NCBI RefSeq assembly: GCF_900109855.1
Contig: NZ_FOBO01000001.1
Coordinates: 248,001-312,000, forward strand
Reading direction: 5' to 3'
Source: Roseovarius tolerans
Lineage (GTDB): Bacteria > Pseudomonadota > Alphaproteobacteria > Rhodobacterales > Rhodobacteraceae
DNA: 64,000 nt
Part shown: piece after piece, positions 53,748-61,429 of the stretch
Layout: each line of letters begins with the position of its first letter
How positions within the stretch are numbered: position 1 is the stretch's first letter
Translations under genes and position numbers: made by a program
Notes under the pieces: generated by a model
Databases searched by the model: none
What the model was told of the DNA's origin: nothing
The model's input: only the letters and a program-made list of their open reading frames with translations

Positions 53748-54962
53748 ATGAGCAGCAACGCCCCCGTTAACGCAACTGTGCGATGCAGACGCGTGTTTTA
53801 CATTCCGGGCTACGATCCGATCCCACCGCGCCGCTACCGCGAGCTTTATCGCAAGGAAAGCGCCGCGCAGGCGGGTATTTTCGGATATGAAATCAGTATC
53901 TTGCCGAGTGAAGCTAAGGCGCGGTTCGGCTGGGGCGTAAAGGCGGGCATGGATGGGGCCGAGGTTGAGACACAGGTCGAGGTGCTGGTCTGGTCCGACA
54001 TCGTCAAGGACAGCATGGATCAGGGCATTCTTGCGACCTATGCGCAGCTGGTCCGCACCGCCGCCACCTATATCGGCACCGGCGCGCTGTTTCGACTGAT
54101 GCGTTTGCGAAAAGGTCCGGTGATTGCGGCGCTTTACCCGGTGGGATTTCTGCTGACGCAGCTTGGTCTGGCGCTGCTGGCGGCGCGGATCATCGGGCAG
54201 GCTCTGGCTCTCTTGCATCCGCTGGCGGCCTGGGGCGGGCTGGTCGTGGTGCCGCTTATCCTCGAATGGTTCCGGCGGATGGATGGCCGGTTTTTTGCCT
54301 ATTACCTGATGCATGACTACGCCTATTCGGCGCGGCATCTGGGGGCCAATCCGCCCGAGTTGGAGGCGCGGATGGCCGAATTTACCGCCGAGATTGCGCT
54401 GGCTTTACAAGGCGGTAGCGACGAGGTGTTGGTCGTTGGGCATTCTTCGGGCGCGCATCTGGGTGTGTCGATCCTCGCCGATCTGATCCGCGCCGGGCAG
54501 GTGCCTGTGGACGGCCCAGCGCTGTCGTTTCTCAGCCTCGGGCAGGTGGTGCCGATGGTGTCGTTTCTGCCGCGCGCACACCGGTTGCGCGCCGATCTGG
54601 CCTATCTGAGCACGCGCGAGGAACTCTTCTGGCTTGACGTGACCGCGCCGGGCGATGGCTGCGCCTTTGCGCTGTGTGATCCGGTCAGCGTGAGTGGCGT
54701 CGCGCCTGAGGGCAAGCGCTGGCCGCTGGTGATCTCGGCGGCGTTCACGCAAAGCTTGAGTGCCGAGCGGTGGCGCGCCCTGCGCTGGCGGTTTTTTCGG
54801 CTGCATTTTCAATATCTTTGCGCCTTTGACCGGCCCAAAGATTACGACTATTTCCGGATCACCGCAGGGCCGCAGACCCTTGCGCAACGCTTTACCGGGC
54901 GTCCCCCATCCAAAAGCCGGATCGAGCGGGCCACCTCGGGCCACACGAGCCTTGCGCCATGA
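53748..54962 (+). CDS. Membrane-associated serine hydrolase-like protein, unknown substrate
   Basis: About 404 residues from ATG 53748 (GAGG upstream). The beginning RVFYIPGYDPIPPRRYRELYRKES looks like an alpha/beta-hydrolase oxyanion strand. Two hydrophobic stretches follow (about residues 120-170), and the nucleophile elbow VVGHSSGAHLGVSIL has Ser at about residue 233 (GxSxG). The stop codon overlaps the cytochrome P450 start by ATGA, so the two are translationally coupled and likely act on the same substrate. No described family comes to mind; a lipase/esterase role is a guess from the motif. Confidence 0.75.
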   Translation: MSSNAPVNATVRCRRVFYIPGYDPIPPRRYRELYRKESAAQAGIFGYEISILPSEAKARFGWGVKAGMDGAEVETQVEVLVWSDIVKDSMDQGILATYAQLVRTAATYIGTGALFRLMRLRKGPVIAALYPVGFLLTQLGLALLAARIIGQALALLHPLAAWGGLVVVPLILEWFRRMDGRFFAYYLMHDYAYSARHLGANPPELEARMAEFTAEIALALQGGSDEVLVVGHSSGAHLGVSILADLIRAGQVPVDGPALSFLSLGQVVPMVSFLPRAHRLRADLAYLSTREELFWLDVTAPGDGCAFALCDPVSVSGVAPEGKRWPLVISAAFTQSLSAERWRALRWRFFRLHFQYLCAFDRPKDYDYFRITAGPQTLAQRFTGRPPSKSRIERATSGHTSLAP

Positions 54963-56320
54963 GGCCGCCCAAGCCCCCCGCGCGGCCGGATCGTGTTTCA
55001 CTGTGGCGCTACATGCGGCTCTTTCGGGCGGATCTGCTCTCGGCGCAGCCTGCGCGGCTCTACCGCGCGTGGATGGCCGAATTTCGCACGCCGTTCTTTC
55101 GCTCCTATCTCTGCAATCAGCCCGAACTGGTCGATCTGGTGCTGCGCGCGCGGCCCGACGATTTCCCGAAATCTGCGCGGGTGTCCGAAGGGTTGCGGCC
55201 GCTGCTGGGGCAGTCGGTATTCGTCACCAATGGCGAGACATGGAAGCGGCAGCGGCGCATCATTGACCCGGCCTTCGAGGGCGGGCGGCTGCGTGATACC
55301 TTTGCGGCGATGGTCAGGGCCGGGCAGGGCGCGGTGGCGCGGCTGGCCCCGCTGGCCGATGGCACCCCGCGCGATATCGAGCCGCAGACGAGCCACGCCG
55401 CCGCCGACGTGATCTTTCGCACGCTGTTCTCGATCCCGATCGAGAACGAGACCGCGAGCGCGGTGTTCGAGCAGTTCAAGGCGCATCAGCGCACGCAGCC
55501 GGTGCTGAACCTCGCGGCCTTTGTGCCACTGCCGCGCTGGTTTCCGCGCTTTCACAGCCGGAAAACGCGAGAGACCGCGCGCAGCATCCGCGCGCTGATC
55601 ACGCAGCTGACGGCGCAGCGCATGGGCGAAATCGAAGCCGGGACCGCGCCTGACGATCTGGCCACCAAGATCATGACCACCGCCGACCCCGAAACCGGCG
55701 CGCGGTTCGACACGCAGGAAATGGTCGATCAGGTGGCGATCTTTTTTCTTGCGGGGCATGAGACGAGTGCGTCGGCATTGGCCTGGGCGCTTTACCTTTT
55801 GGCGCTCTACCCTGACTGGCAGGAGCGGCTTGCCGAGGAGGCCGAGGCGGTATTCGGCACCCGCGCGCCCGAGTTCTCCGACATGTCGCGGCTGCGCGTG
55901 GCGCGGGATGTGTTTCGCGAGACGCTGCGGCTTTATCCGCCTGTGCCGATGATGGTGCGCGAGAGCACGTGCCCCGAACGCTTTCGCAATCGCGACATCA
56001 AACCGGGCGCGCAGGTGGTGATCAGCCCCTGGCACCTGCACCGGCATGAACGGCTGTGGGACAATCCCGACGGCTTTGACCCGGCGCGCTATGGGACCGA
56101 GAATGGCAAGACCTGCCTGCGTACCGCCTATATCCCGTTCTCCGCCGGGCAGCGGGTCTGCACCGGGGCGGGGTTTGCGATGATCGAGGGGCCGCTCCTC
56201 TTGGCGATGCTGGTGCGGGCCTATCGCTTTGATGCGGTGCCGGACCGCCCCGCAATGCCGGTGGCGCATCTGACGGTGCGCGGGCGCGACGGTATCTGGC
56301 TGTCGATTTCGCCGCGCTGA
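54959..56320 (+). CDS. Cytochrome P450
   Basis: 453 residues. I-helix AGHETSA (about residues 264-270, acid-alcohol pair present), ExxR in RETLRLYPPVPMMVRE, PERF-like DPARYGTENG, and heme loop FSAGQRVCTG with the thiolate Cys near residue 401. It is closest in look to class-I, CYP4/CYP102-like fatty-acid or terpenoid hydroxylases, but the substrate is not predictable. No ferredoxin is adjacent. Coupled by a four-base overlap to the serine hydrolase-like gene. Followed by the tmRNA promoter. Confidence 0.93.
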   Translation: MRPPKPPARPDRVSLWRYMRLFRADLLSAQPARLYRAWMAEFRTPFFRSYLCNQPELVDLVLRARPDDFPKSARVSEGLRPLLGQSVFVTNGETWKRQRRIIDPAFEGGRLRDTFAAMVRAGQGAVARLAPLADGTPRDIEPQTSHAAADVIFRTLFSIPIENETASAVFEQFKAHQRTQPVLNLAAFVPLPRWFPRFHSRKTRETARSIRALITQLTAQRMGEIEAGTAPDDLATKIMTTADPETGARFDTQEMVDQVAIFFLAGHETSASALAWALYLLALYPDWQERLAEEAEAVFGTRAPEFSDMSRLRVARDVFRETLRLYPPVPMMVRESTCPERFRNRDIKPGAQVVISPWHLHRHERLWDNPDGFDPARYGTENGKTCLRTAYIPFSAGQRVCTGAGFAMIEGPLLLAMLVRAYRFDAVPDRPAMPVAHLTVRGRDGIWLSISPR

Positions 56321-56325
56321 CCCCT

Positions 56326-56353
56326 TTGCAAGCCCGGCCAAAGCCCCTATGTA
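56326..56353 (+). promoter_or_regulatory. Predicted ssrA promoter
   Basis: TTGCAA (56326-56331), 16 bases, TATGTA (56348-56353). It lies just after the P450 stop and just ahead of the first conserved base of the tmRNA acceptor piece. Confidence 0.55.
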
Positions 56354-56683
56354 AGGGGTGTTCCCGGCAACGGGGACTATGGACATAAACGCGCTCGTAA
56401 TAAGCGGATCGGACCCGGGGGCGGTACCCGGCGGCTCCACCAATCATCCTTCATTTGGGGATCATGGGGCCGAAACAGGATCGACGAACGTCTAAAGGGG
56501 TTATGCTTTGTCCCGGTGAGGTACCACCGTTATCGGTCCGAAACGTACAGTTGCAAATGACAACCGTGCTCCGGTCGCCGTTGCTGCGTAAGCAGTAACG
56601 AGACCGAAACTTAAGCCCTTGCGCCTAGCCGCGTAAGGCGGGGTTCGCAGGCACCTGGCAACAGAAGCCTGCACTTATCTTCC
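56354..56683 (+). ncRNA. ssrA: Transfer-messenger RNA, circularly permuted two-piece form
   Basis: The acceptor piece comes first: T-stem CCGGG/CCCGG with a 7-base loop GGCGGTA (non-canonical, no TTC), then CGGCTCC-A-CCA ending at 56442. About 23 bases of removable spacer follow, then the coding piece beginning GGGGCCG (56466), which pairs with CGGCTCC as the acceptor stem, and the conserved AGGATCGACG. The tag frame runs from GCA 56553 to TAA 56591 and reads ANDNRAPVAVAA, the Rhodobacter-type tag. It rescues stalled ribosomes with SmpB. Outer ends are approximate. The integrase gene begins (3' end) 46 bases after it, so ssrA is the likely integration site. Confidence 0.95.
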
Positions 56684-56729
56684 ATTCTGTTAAGCATCTG
56701 TTTTCCTACTCTTTTTTGTTTACAGTTTC

Positions 56730-57785
56730 TCAGTGTTTTACAGTTTTGTCCTGCTTGCGTTCCAGTAGGTCGCGCAGAACCGCCTGACCGCCCGCCTTCC
56801 GATCAGCATATCGGCTGTAGCGTTCGATCATCTCGACCGACATTCCCACCATGTCGCTGATCTGTTGGCCGGTGTACCCGTCCTGCCTGAGCCGGATCAC
56901 GGCATTGGCGCGCAGCCCGTGCCAGACCGCACCTTCAAGTTCGGGAAAATCCTCGCGCGCCTTGTCGAAGATTTTCCACATTTGATTCGTGGTGACGGGC
57001 TTTCCGGCGTTCTTGCCGGTTTCCTGCAAGAGGAACGGGCCGGGCCGCTTTTCCCAACTGTGCATCTCGGCTTCAAGTTCGCGGAAGATCGGACACCACG
57101 GCTGCACGCCGGTTTTCTTCTGAGGAAGGTTGAACCCGCCCTCGTCGATATCTGTCCAGCCCAGCCGCACCACATCGCTGATCCGCTGCCCGGTCCAACG
57201 TCCCAAGAGATAGGCGCGGCGCAGGGTGCCGGTGAAATGCTCATCGGCAATTTTCAACTGTTCAGGCGTCCAGGGCCGATGCCCCTCGCCCTTGTCGAAG
57301 TGCGGAACACCCTGTGTAGGGTCACGCTCCAGCATCTCGCGTGGACCCATCGCCCAGCGACACATTGCGCGCAGCGCGTCCAGCGTGTTGTTCGCCGTGC
57401 CCGGTCGATCCGCGCCGATCTTCTCGATCAGGGCCAAGACGTGCGACGGGCGCAGGCTGGCCGCTGGCAGATCGCCCCATGCGGTGCGGACATGCTTGAG
57501 GTGACGCCTGTATTGATCTTGCGTGCCTTTGGTTAGCTTGCGCGGCAGACCAGGCCATGCCGTTTCATAAGCGTTGATCAGCGCGCCTATCGTGTCGGTC
57601 GGGACCGGGCCGACCAATCCCTGCGCCTGTCTGATCGCGTTCCAAAACTCGGGCGTGGTCGGATCGTTCGGCAGACGGATGCGCTCACCCGCGTGCGGCG
57701 TGCTTCGCCCCGTCTGGAAGTAGAAATACTCGCGCCCGCGAGACACGACGACATGGACATGACGTGGAAGGGAAACCTTAGACAT
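56730..57785 (-). CDS. int: Tyrosine site-specific integrase
   Basis: About 351 residues from ATG 57785. The N-terminal SAM-like/core-binding part spans about 62-150; the catalytic domain has Arg in GRWTGQRISDVVRLGW (R201), a Lys in LPQKKTG, HGLR (H289, R292) and the nucleophile Tyr in MSVEMIERYSRY (Y323). This places it with phage and island integrases. Its 3' end faces ssrA, the typical arrangement when the attachment site is in the tmRNA gene. The start overlaps the excisionase gene by eight bases. A longer frame to 58001 lies inside that gene and is rejected. Confidence 0.95.
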   Translation of the reverse strand: MSKVSLPRHVHVVVSRGREYFYFQTGRSTPHAGERIRLPNDPTTPEFWNAIRQAQGLVGPVPTDTIGALINAYETAWPGLPRKLTKGTQDQYRRHLKHVRTAWGDLPAASLRPSHVLALIEKIGADRPGTANNTLDALRAMCRWAMGPREMLERDPTQGVPHFDKGEGHRPWTPEQLKIADEHFTGTLRRAYLLGRWTGQRISDVVRLGWTDIDEGGFNLPQKKTGVQPWCPIFRELEAEMHSWEKRPGPFLLQETGKNAGKPVTTNQMWKIFDKAREDFPELEGAVWHGLRANAVIRLRQDGYTGQQISDMVGMSVEMIERYSRYADRKAGGQAVLRDLLERKQDKTVKH

Positions 57786-58023
57786 TTCCCACCCCCTGCA
57801 TGAATGGATCAGCCTCTGCCGCTGTATTGGTCGCGGCAAGGGACGCATCGACCTGCGCCCAACTCCACCGAACGGACCCACCCACCCTGACCGGCTTAGG
57901 CAGGACGCCACGCTGGACCAGCGCGTCAACGGTTGACTCGGAAACATCCAACTCAGCCGCCAGCGTCGCCTTGCTGACGTAGGAAGGTGGCCGATCACCA
58001 AGGATGACGCGCCGGTTGGTCAT
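57778..58023 (-). CDS. AlpA-type excisionase/DNA-binding protein
   Basis: About 81 residues from ATG 58023, whose first base is the last of the upstream stop codon (TGATG). Winged helix-turn-helix of the MerR/AlpA/excisionase type: SYVSKATLAAELDVSESTVDALVQRGVLPKPVRVGGSVRWSWAQVDA. Such proteins direct excision by bending DNA or activate island genes. Middle gene of the regulator-alpA-int operon. Confidence 0.87.
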   Translation of the reverse strand: MTNRRVILGDRPPSYVSKATLAAELDVSESTVDALVQRGVLPKPVRVGGSVRWSWAQVDASLAATNTAAEADPFMQGVGNV

Positions 58024-58784
58024 CACTGATCCACCCCTGCCACGAAACGGCCAATCTCAGCGATAGTTGTGTTTCCAAAGCTTCGAACCGTATTCAGATC
58101 ACCGGTGCGCAGCAGGACATTCTTGCTTGAAGAATGGCGGTCACGCATTTCGGACCGGCCTTCGTCAGTGACATTGCGGAGGTCGTATTGGATCGACCTA
58201 CCGCCGTATTTTTGGGCTTCATAATACAATTCCCCGTCAACTGATTTCCCTTTGATAGTCAGGGAAAATATTTCGTTTGGGGATTCAAAAGAAAATATGA
58301 AGTCAAGACGTTCAACCTGCAAAACAGGTTTCTTCTCGGCTTCGTCGGTCGGGTCGGTGCTGTATCGAGCACCACCCATAAAGCCGATCATCCCTTGCAA
58401 CAGATCAACAAAGGAATGGCTGCCGGGCAAGTTGCACACTTGGGAAATGCCCATACGATCCATTTTCCAAATAGGGGACGTTTCGTAGAGGTCACGCTCA
58501 GAACCCACAGGCTCACTGTCCCACCCGCGATAATAATGGGAAAAGGCAGTGCCGCTTGCCGCGCGGGCAATTAAGTCAGCCGCGCCCTTAACTGTATCGC
58601 AACCACAAATTGCAGTGATCAGGATTGCGGCGTCCCGGTCAGTGACCGTTGCCGCACTGCGCCCACGCCCGCCCTTTGTAACTAGACCATGCTCACGCAG
58701 AACGCGCCAAGCGTTTGCAACGCTGGCGTCCTCAAGCCCTAAAGTATGGGCTACTTTTTTGGTCAGTTGTCCGGGTGTTGGCAT
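58023..58784 (-). CDS. Putative element regulator: winged helix plus novel C-terminal domain
   Basis: About 253 residues from ATG 58784. N-terminal residues 1-45 (TPGQLTKKVAHTLGLEDASVANAWRVLREHGLVTKGGRGRSAA) look like a winged-helix DNA-binding domain; the remaining 200 residues have no recognisable domain to me (contains FSHYYRGWDSEPVG and VERLDFIFSFESPNEIFSLTIKG). It leads the operon with alpA and int, and the intergenic DNA before it has three alternating CCATTGG half-sites, so it could be the lysogeny-type regulator of the element. A/T-rich compared with flanks. Longer frame to 58970 has no family support. Confidence 0.6.
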   Translation of the reverse strand: MPTPGQLTKKVAHTLGLEDASVANAWRVLREHGLVTKGGRGRSAATVTDRDAAILITAICGCDTVKGAADLIARAASGTAFSHYYRGWDSEPVGSERDLYETSPIWKMDRMGISQVCNLPGSHSFVDLLQGMIGFMGGARYSTDPTDEAEKKPVLQVERLDFIFSFESPNEIFSLTIKGKSVDGELYYEAQKYGGRSIQYDLRNVTDEGRSEMRDRHSSSKNVLLRTGDLNTVRSFGNTTIAEIGRFVAGVDQ

Positions 58785-58802
58785 GTTTTGTCTACCTCTC
58801 TT

Positions 58803-58846
58803 CCATTGGTATAGCACCCCAATGGGGATAAGCGCAAGCCCATTGG
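58803..58846. promoter_or_regulatory. Three alternating CCATTGG half-sites in the element's divergent promoter region
   Basis: CCATTGG (58803-58809), its complement CCAATGG (58819-58825) and CCATTGG again (58840-58846), within the 143-base gap between the regulator (minus) and the 58928 gene (plus). Flanking bases extend two of them (CCCCAATGGGG, CCCATTGGTG). The layout is that of a repressor operator. Confidence 0.6.
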
Positions 58847-58927
58847 TGTTCGGGTCCGATGAAACTTCTTGCGAGCTGATCCTCAACAAGTTATCAATTT
58901 CGCAGACGGTCTTTAGAAAGGAAGAAA

Positions 58928-59194
58928 ATGACGCGCGATGACAGACCCATGAAGGGCGAACAGCTTGCAAATATCTTGGACCAGTTGGCAGAGATTTCTG
59001 CGATTGCTTTCTCTCTCAAGTATGAGTTGGAGCCGCTTACCCCAGAGGACATTCAAGCGGGGGCCGAACCATTGTCCCAAGATCAAATCCAAGGATCATT
59101 GGATAAGATTCAATCCATGATAACGATGCTCGCAATGATCGATCTCAAGGCAACTCGTGAAGAATGGTATGCGGCAAACAACGGCGTGCAATAA
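58928..59194 (+). CDS. Small protein of the element, unknown function
   Basis: 88 residues; ATG 58928 has AAGGAAG five bases upstream. The sequence is mostly helical and acidic (ANILDQLAEISAIAFSLKYELEPLTPEDI ... LDKIQSMITMLAMIDLKATREEW). No domain recognised. It is the only plus-strand gene of the element seen here, divergent from the regulator and convergent with the structural operon (20 bases after its stop). Could be an early gene, antirepressor or head-related helper; undecided. Confidence 0.65.
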   Translation: MTRDDRPMKGEQLANILDQLAEISAIAFSLKYELEPLTPEDIQAGAEPLSQDQIQGSLDKIQSMITMLAMIDLKATREEWYAANNGVQ

Positions 59195-59214
59195 TACACG
59201 TTGTCGATAGTGGC

Positions 59215-60267
59215 CTATTCTTTCCAATCCACCAGCTTTAACGCCTCGGACGGATCAACACCGGCCTCTTTCGCCAGCGCCATCGTCTGCACAATCGCGC
59301 CAAGCGCCCGCGCACGGCCACCAGCGTCGAAAGCCTGCATCGGGCGCATCACGTCCAGCGTGACAGGCTGGCCCAGCTTTTCAGACGCCTCTTGTCCGAT
59401 CATCGCGGCAATCGGCATTAGCCCCCATTGGGCAAGGTGGCGCTGCGCCTCGCGAACCATCGGGCCGGTTGTGCTGATATTGCTCAGACCGGGCAGAACA
59501 CCGAACACCATCTCGATACTGGACCGCGATGCCGCCAAGGTTTCCTTTGTCATCGCCCGGCTCAGATCGGGCGACACATCGCTTGGCTTCAAATCAGTCT
59601 GAGGTGCAGGCCCGCCCGCCGCCGTCACGTTGACGGACTCGCGCACCAGCATTTTGCCCCGGAACCCACGGAACCCACGGGCCAGATCGCTCATGTCCTG
59701 ATCGGGTGCCTCGGGGAACGGAATGACAGACGATCCAAGCGGCGCGTTGGCGTAAACTTCGCTCAAGGCGGTCTCGACAATCTGCAATAGGCCAGCCGTC
59801 AACCGCGCCCGCCGCAATGGCGATTGTCCGACATAGGGCATAGACACATCGGACCCAATCCGCAGATGCAGAACCTCGCCAGCAAGGACGGTTTCAGTCT
59901 TGCCGCCGCCGGTATCAGCGATGCCGACGCGGTAGGCCGTGGGCTTGGAATAGCGTGTGGTCAAATCCCAATCCGAACACGGCAACAGCCCATCCTCTCG
60001 GATCACAAAGACAGCTTCCCCGCGCAACGCCAGAGAGCGCCCAGCAAGCGCCAGCATGGCAGGGGTCAACATGTCGGTGCCGTCCACATCTGAAAGGCTC
60101 AGACCGCCCTCCCAGAGGCTTACACAGCCTTGCACCGTGCCAGTGAGTTCGGCAACGCCATCAACGCCGCCGATATAATCGGCCCGCGCCTGCATCACTT
60201 GCGTGGTGTAGCCGGTGCCACTGGACCGCGTTTCGGTCTCAGGTTCTTTTCGTTTGAATGGCCACAT
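59215..60267 (-). CDS. Phage portal protein (HK97-type)
   Basis: About 350 residues from ATG 60267, which begins MWPFKRKEPETETRSSG, the charged start common to HK97-like portals. YVGQSPLRRARLTAGLLQIVETALSEVYANAPLGSSVIPFP and FGVLPGLSNISTTGPMVREAQRHLAQWGLMPIAAMIGQEAS are typical core blocks. Somewhat shorter than the usual 400-plus residues. The portal is the 12-fold DNA channel of the head. Last gene of the structural operon, three bases after the connector gene. Confidence 0.88.
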   Translation of the reverse strand: MWPFKRKEPETETRSSGTGYTTQVMQARADYIGGVDGVAELTGTVQGCVSLWEGGLSLSDVDGTDMLTPAMLALAGRSLALRGEAVFVIREDGLLPCSDWDLTTRYSKPTAYRVGIADTGGGKTETVLAGEVLHLRIGSDVSMPYVGQSPLRRARLTAGLLQIVETALSEVYANAPLGSSVIPFPEAPDQDMSDLARGFRGFRGKMLVRESVNVTAAGGPAPQTDLKPSDVSPDLSRAMTKETLAASRSSIEMVFGVLPGLSNISTTGPMVREAQRHLAQWGLMPIAAMIGQEASEKLGQPVTLDVMRPMQAFDAGGRARALGAIVQTMALAKEAGVDPSEALKLVDWKE

Positions 60268-60269
60268 AT

Positions 60270-60806
60270 TCAAGCCCTCCGATAATTGCGCAGCAGATCG
60301 CCAGCGCCTGAATTTTGCAACGCCTTGGCGACCCACGCCGGGTTTCGATCCATCGCTTCCTTGATCGGCCCGATCTCCACGGAAGTTCGGGACGCCCCCG
60401 CCGTGCCCGGATCATCTGCCAGGTATTCCGCAAGCCGCCGGAACGCCTCAGAGACGGGCGCAGGCACATCACCCGCGCCAACCTGCGCCGTGATCCGATA
60501 GGTGCCATCACGCGGCAGACAGACGCCCAGAGGCCCGTCCAGCAGCGTCAGGGCCTCCCATGCCGCGCCGTCCCAGACATGCGCCACACGCGACACCACA
60601 GGCGCAAGACGCGGGTTGAATTGATCGCCACCGCCGCCCATCAACGTCCACACCACTTCCCGCACTGTGAAGCGGTGCGCGGTGTAGGCTTCAATCCGTG
60701 CCCAGATCATCGCAGCATCAAGCGCCGCCGCTGCCGTAGACAGGCCAGCGGGTGCCGTTGGGTATTCAGCCGGGACCGCCTCAAATTGTTTGATCAGATC
60801 AATCAT
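60270..60806 (-). CDS. Putative phage head-tail connector (gp6-like)
   Basis: About 178 residues from ATG 60806, sharing one base with the protease stop (TGATG). All-helical start (DLIKQFEAVPAEYPTAPAGLSTAAAALDAAMIWARIEAYTAHRFTVREVVWTL) and middle GPLGVCLPRDGTYRITAQVGAGDVPAPVSEAFRRLAEYLADDPG are in keeping with gp6/connector proteins encoded next to portal, protease and capsid genes. The assignment rests more on position and the helical pattern than on a strict motif. Confidence 0.65.
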   Translation of the reverse strand: MIDLIKQFEAVPAEYPTAPAGLSTAAAALDAAMIWARIEAYTAHRFTVREVVWTLMGGGGDQFNPRLAPVVSRVAHVWDGAAWEALTLLDGPLGVCLPRDGTYRITAQVGAGDVPAPVSEAFRRLAEYLADDPGTAGASRTSVEIGPIKEAMDRNPAWVAKALQNSGAGDLLRNYRRA

Positions 60807-61429
60807 CAGCGATACCTCGCAATCAACTGCCGCTTGGGAAGGAACACACGGGCCTGAGGGGGTTGCGACCAATTCCGCGCCTCGACTTGCGCCTCGGGAT
60901 ATGCGGGCCGCGTCACGACGCTCATTTCATACAAAAGCGCCTGCAAAACCGTCCTGATAATGGCGTTGTGTTCGCCGTTCTCAGGATCGCTGCCCTCATC
61001 CTCGATCCGCTCAGGCTCAGGCACCGCCCGCTTGGGTGGCAACCGGAACCCCGGCGATATGCCGACAGTCAGCCCCGCCGCGATACCTGCCAGAATATCC
61101 TTCACATAGGACACCTCTTGCATTTCCGGCGTGATCGTCGCGGTGAAGGACAGCGCATCGTCACTGTCCGCAAGATCCAGCGTTCCCGCGCCACGGCTGG
61201 CCAAAGGCTTGTCAAAGCTATGCCCCACCAGAAAATGAATGTCCTCTTTTGGATCATCCACGCGATAGGCGAATGCGCGGGATGCAATCGCCTCTTTTCT
61301 TGGCCTGCCGGAACGGCCCCCATCACTGAGGACCGCCCGCTTGTTATATGGAAAGCGGCCTTGCAGCGCCAATGCGCCGGATGCCCGTTTGCGTAATTCC
61401 AGACCGCCGCTATGACCGCCCCAGAGCAT
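60806..61429 (-). CDS. HK97-family prohead maturation protease
   Basis: 207 residues. GRFPYNKRAVLSDGGRSGRPRKEAIASRAFAY, then HFLVGHSFDKPLASR with the catalytic His, DALSFTATITPE, and LYEMSVVTRPAYPEAQVEARN with the catalytic Ser, as in HK97 gp4-type proteases (herpesvirus-assemblin fold). It cleaves the capsid N-terminal delta domain during head assembly. It follows the capsid gene (1-base overlap), although in most phages protease comes first. Confidence 0.9.
   Translation of the reverse strand: MLWGGHSGGLELRKRASGALALQGRFPYNKRAVLSDGGRSGRPRKEAIASRAFAYRVDDPKEDIHFLVGHSFDKPLASRGAGTLDLADSDDALSFTATITPEMQEVSYVKDILAGIAAGLTVGISPGFRLPPKRAVPEPERIEDEGSDPENGEHNAIIRTVLQALLYEMSVVTRPAYPEAQVEARNWSQPPQARVFLPKRQLIARYR

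Noticed and set aside
56326-56730. Conventional tRNA gene at the integration site
   Set aside because: The CCA-ending arm belongs to a permuted tmRNA: it pairs with GGGGCCG downstream and a tag frame is present; there is no anticodon arm.
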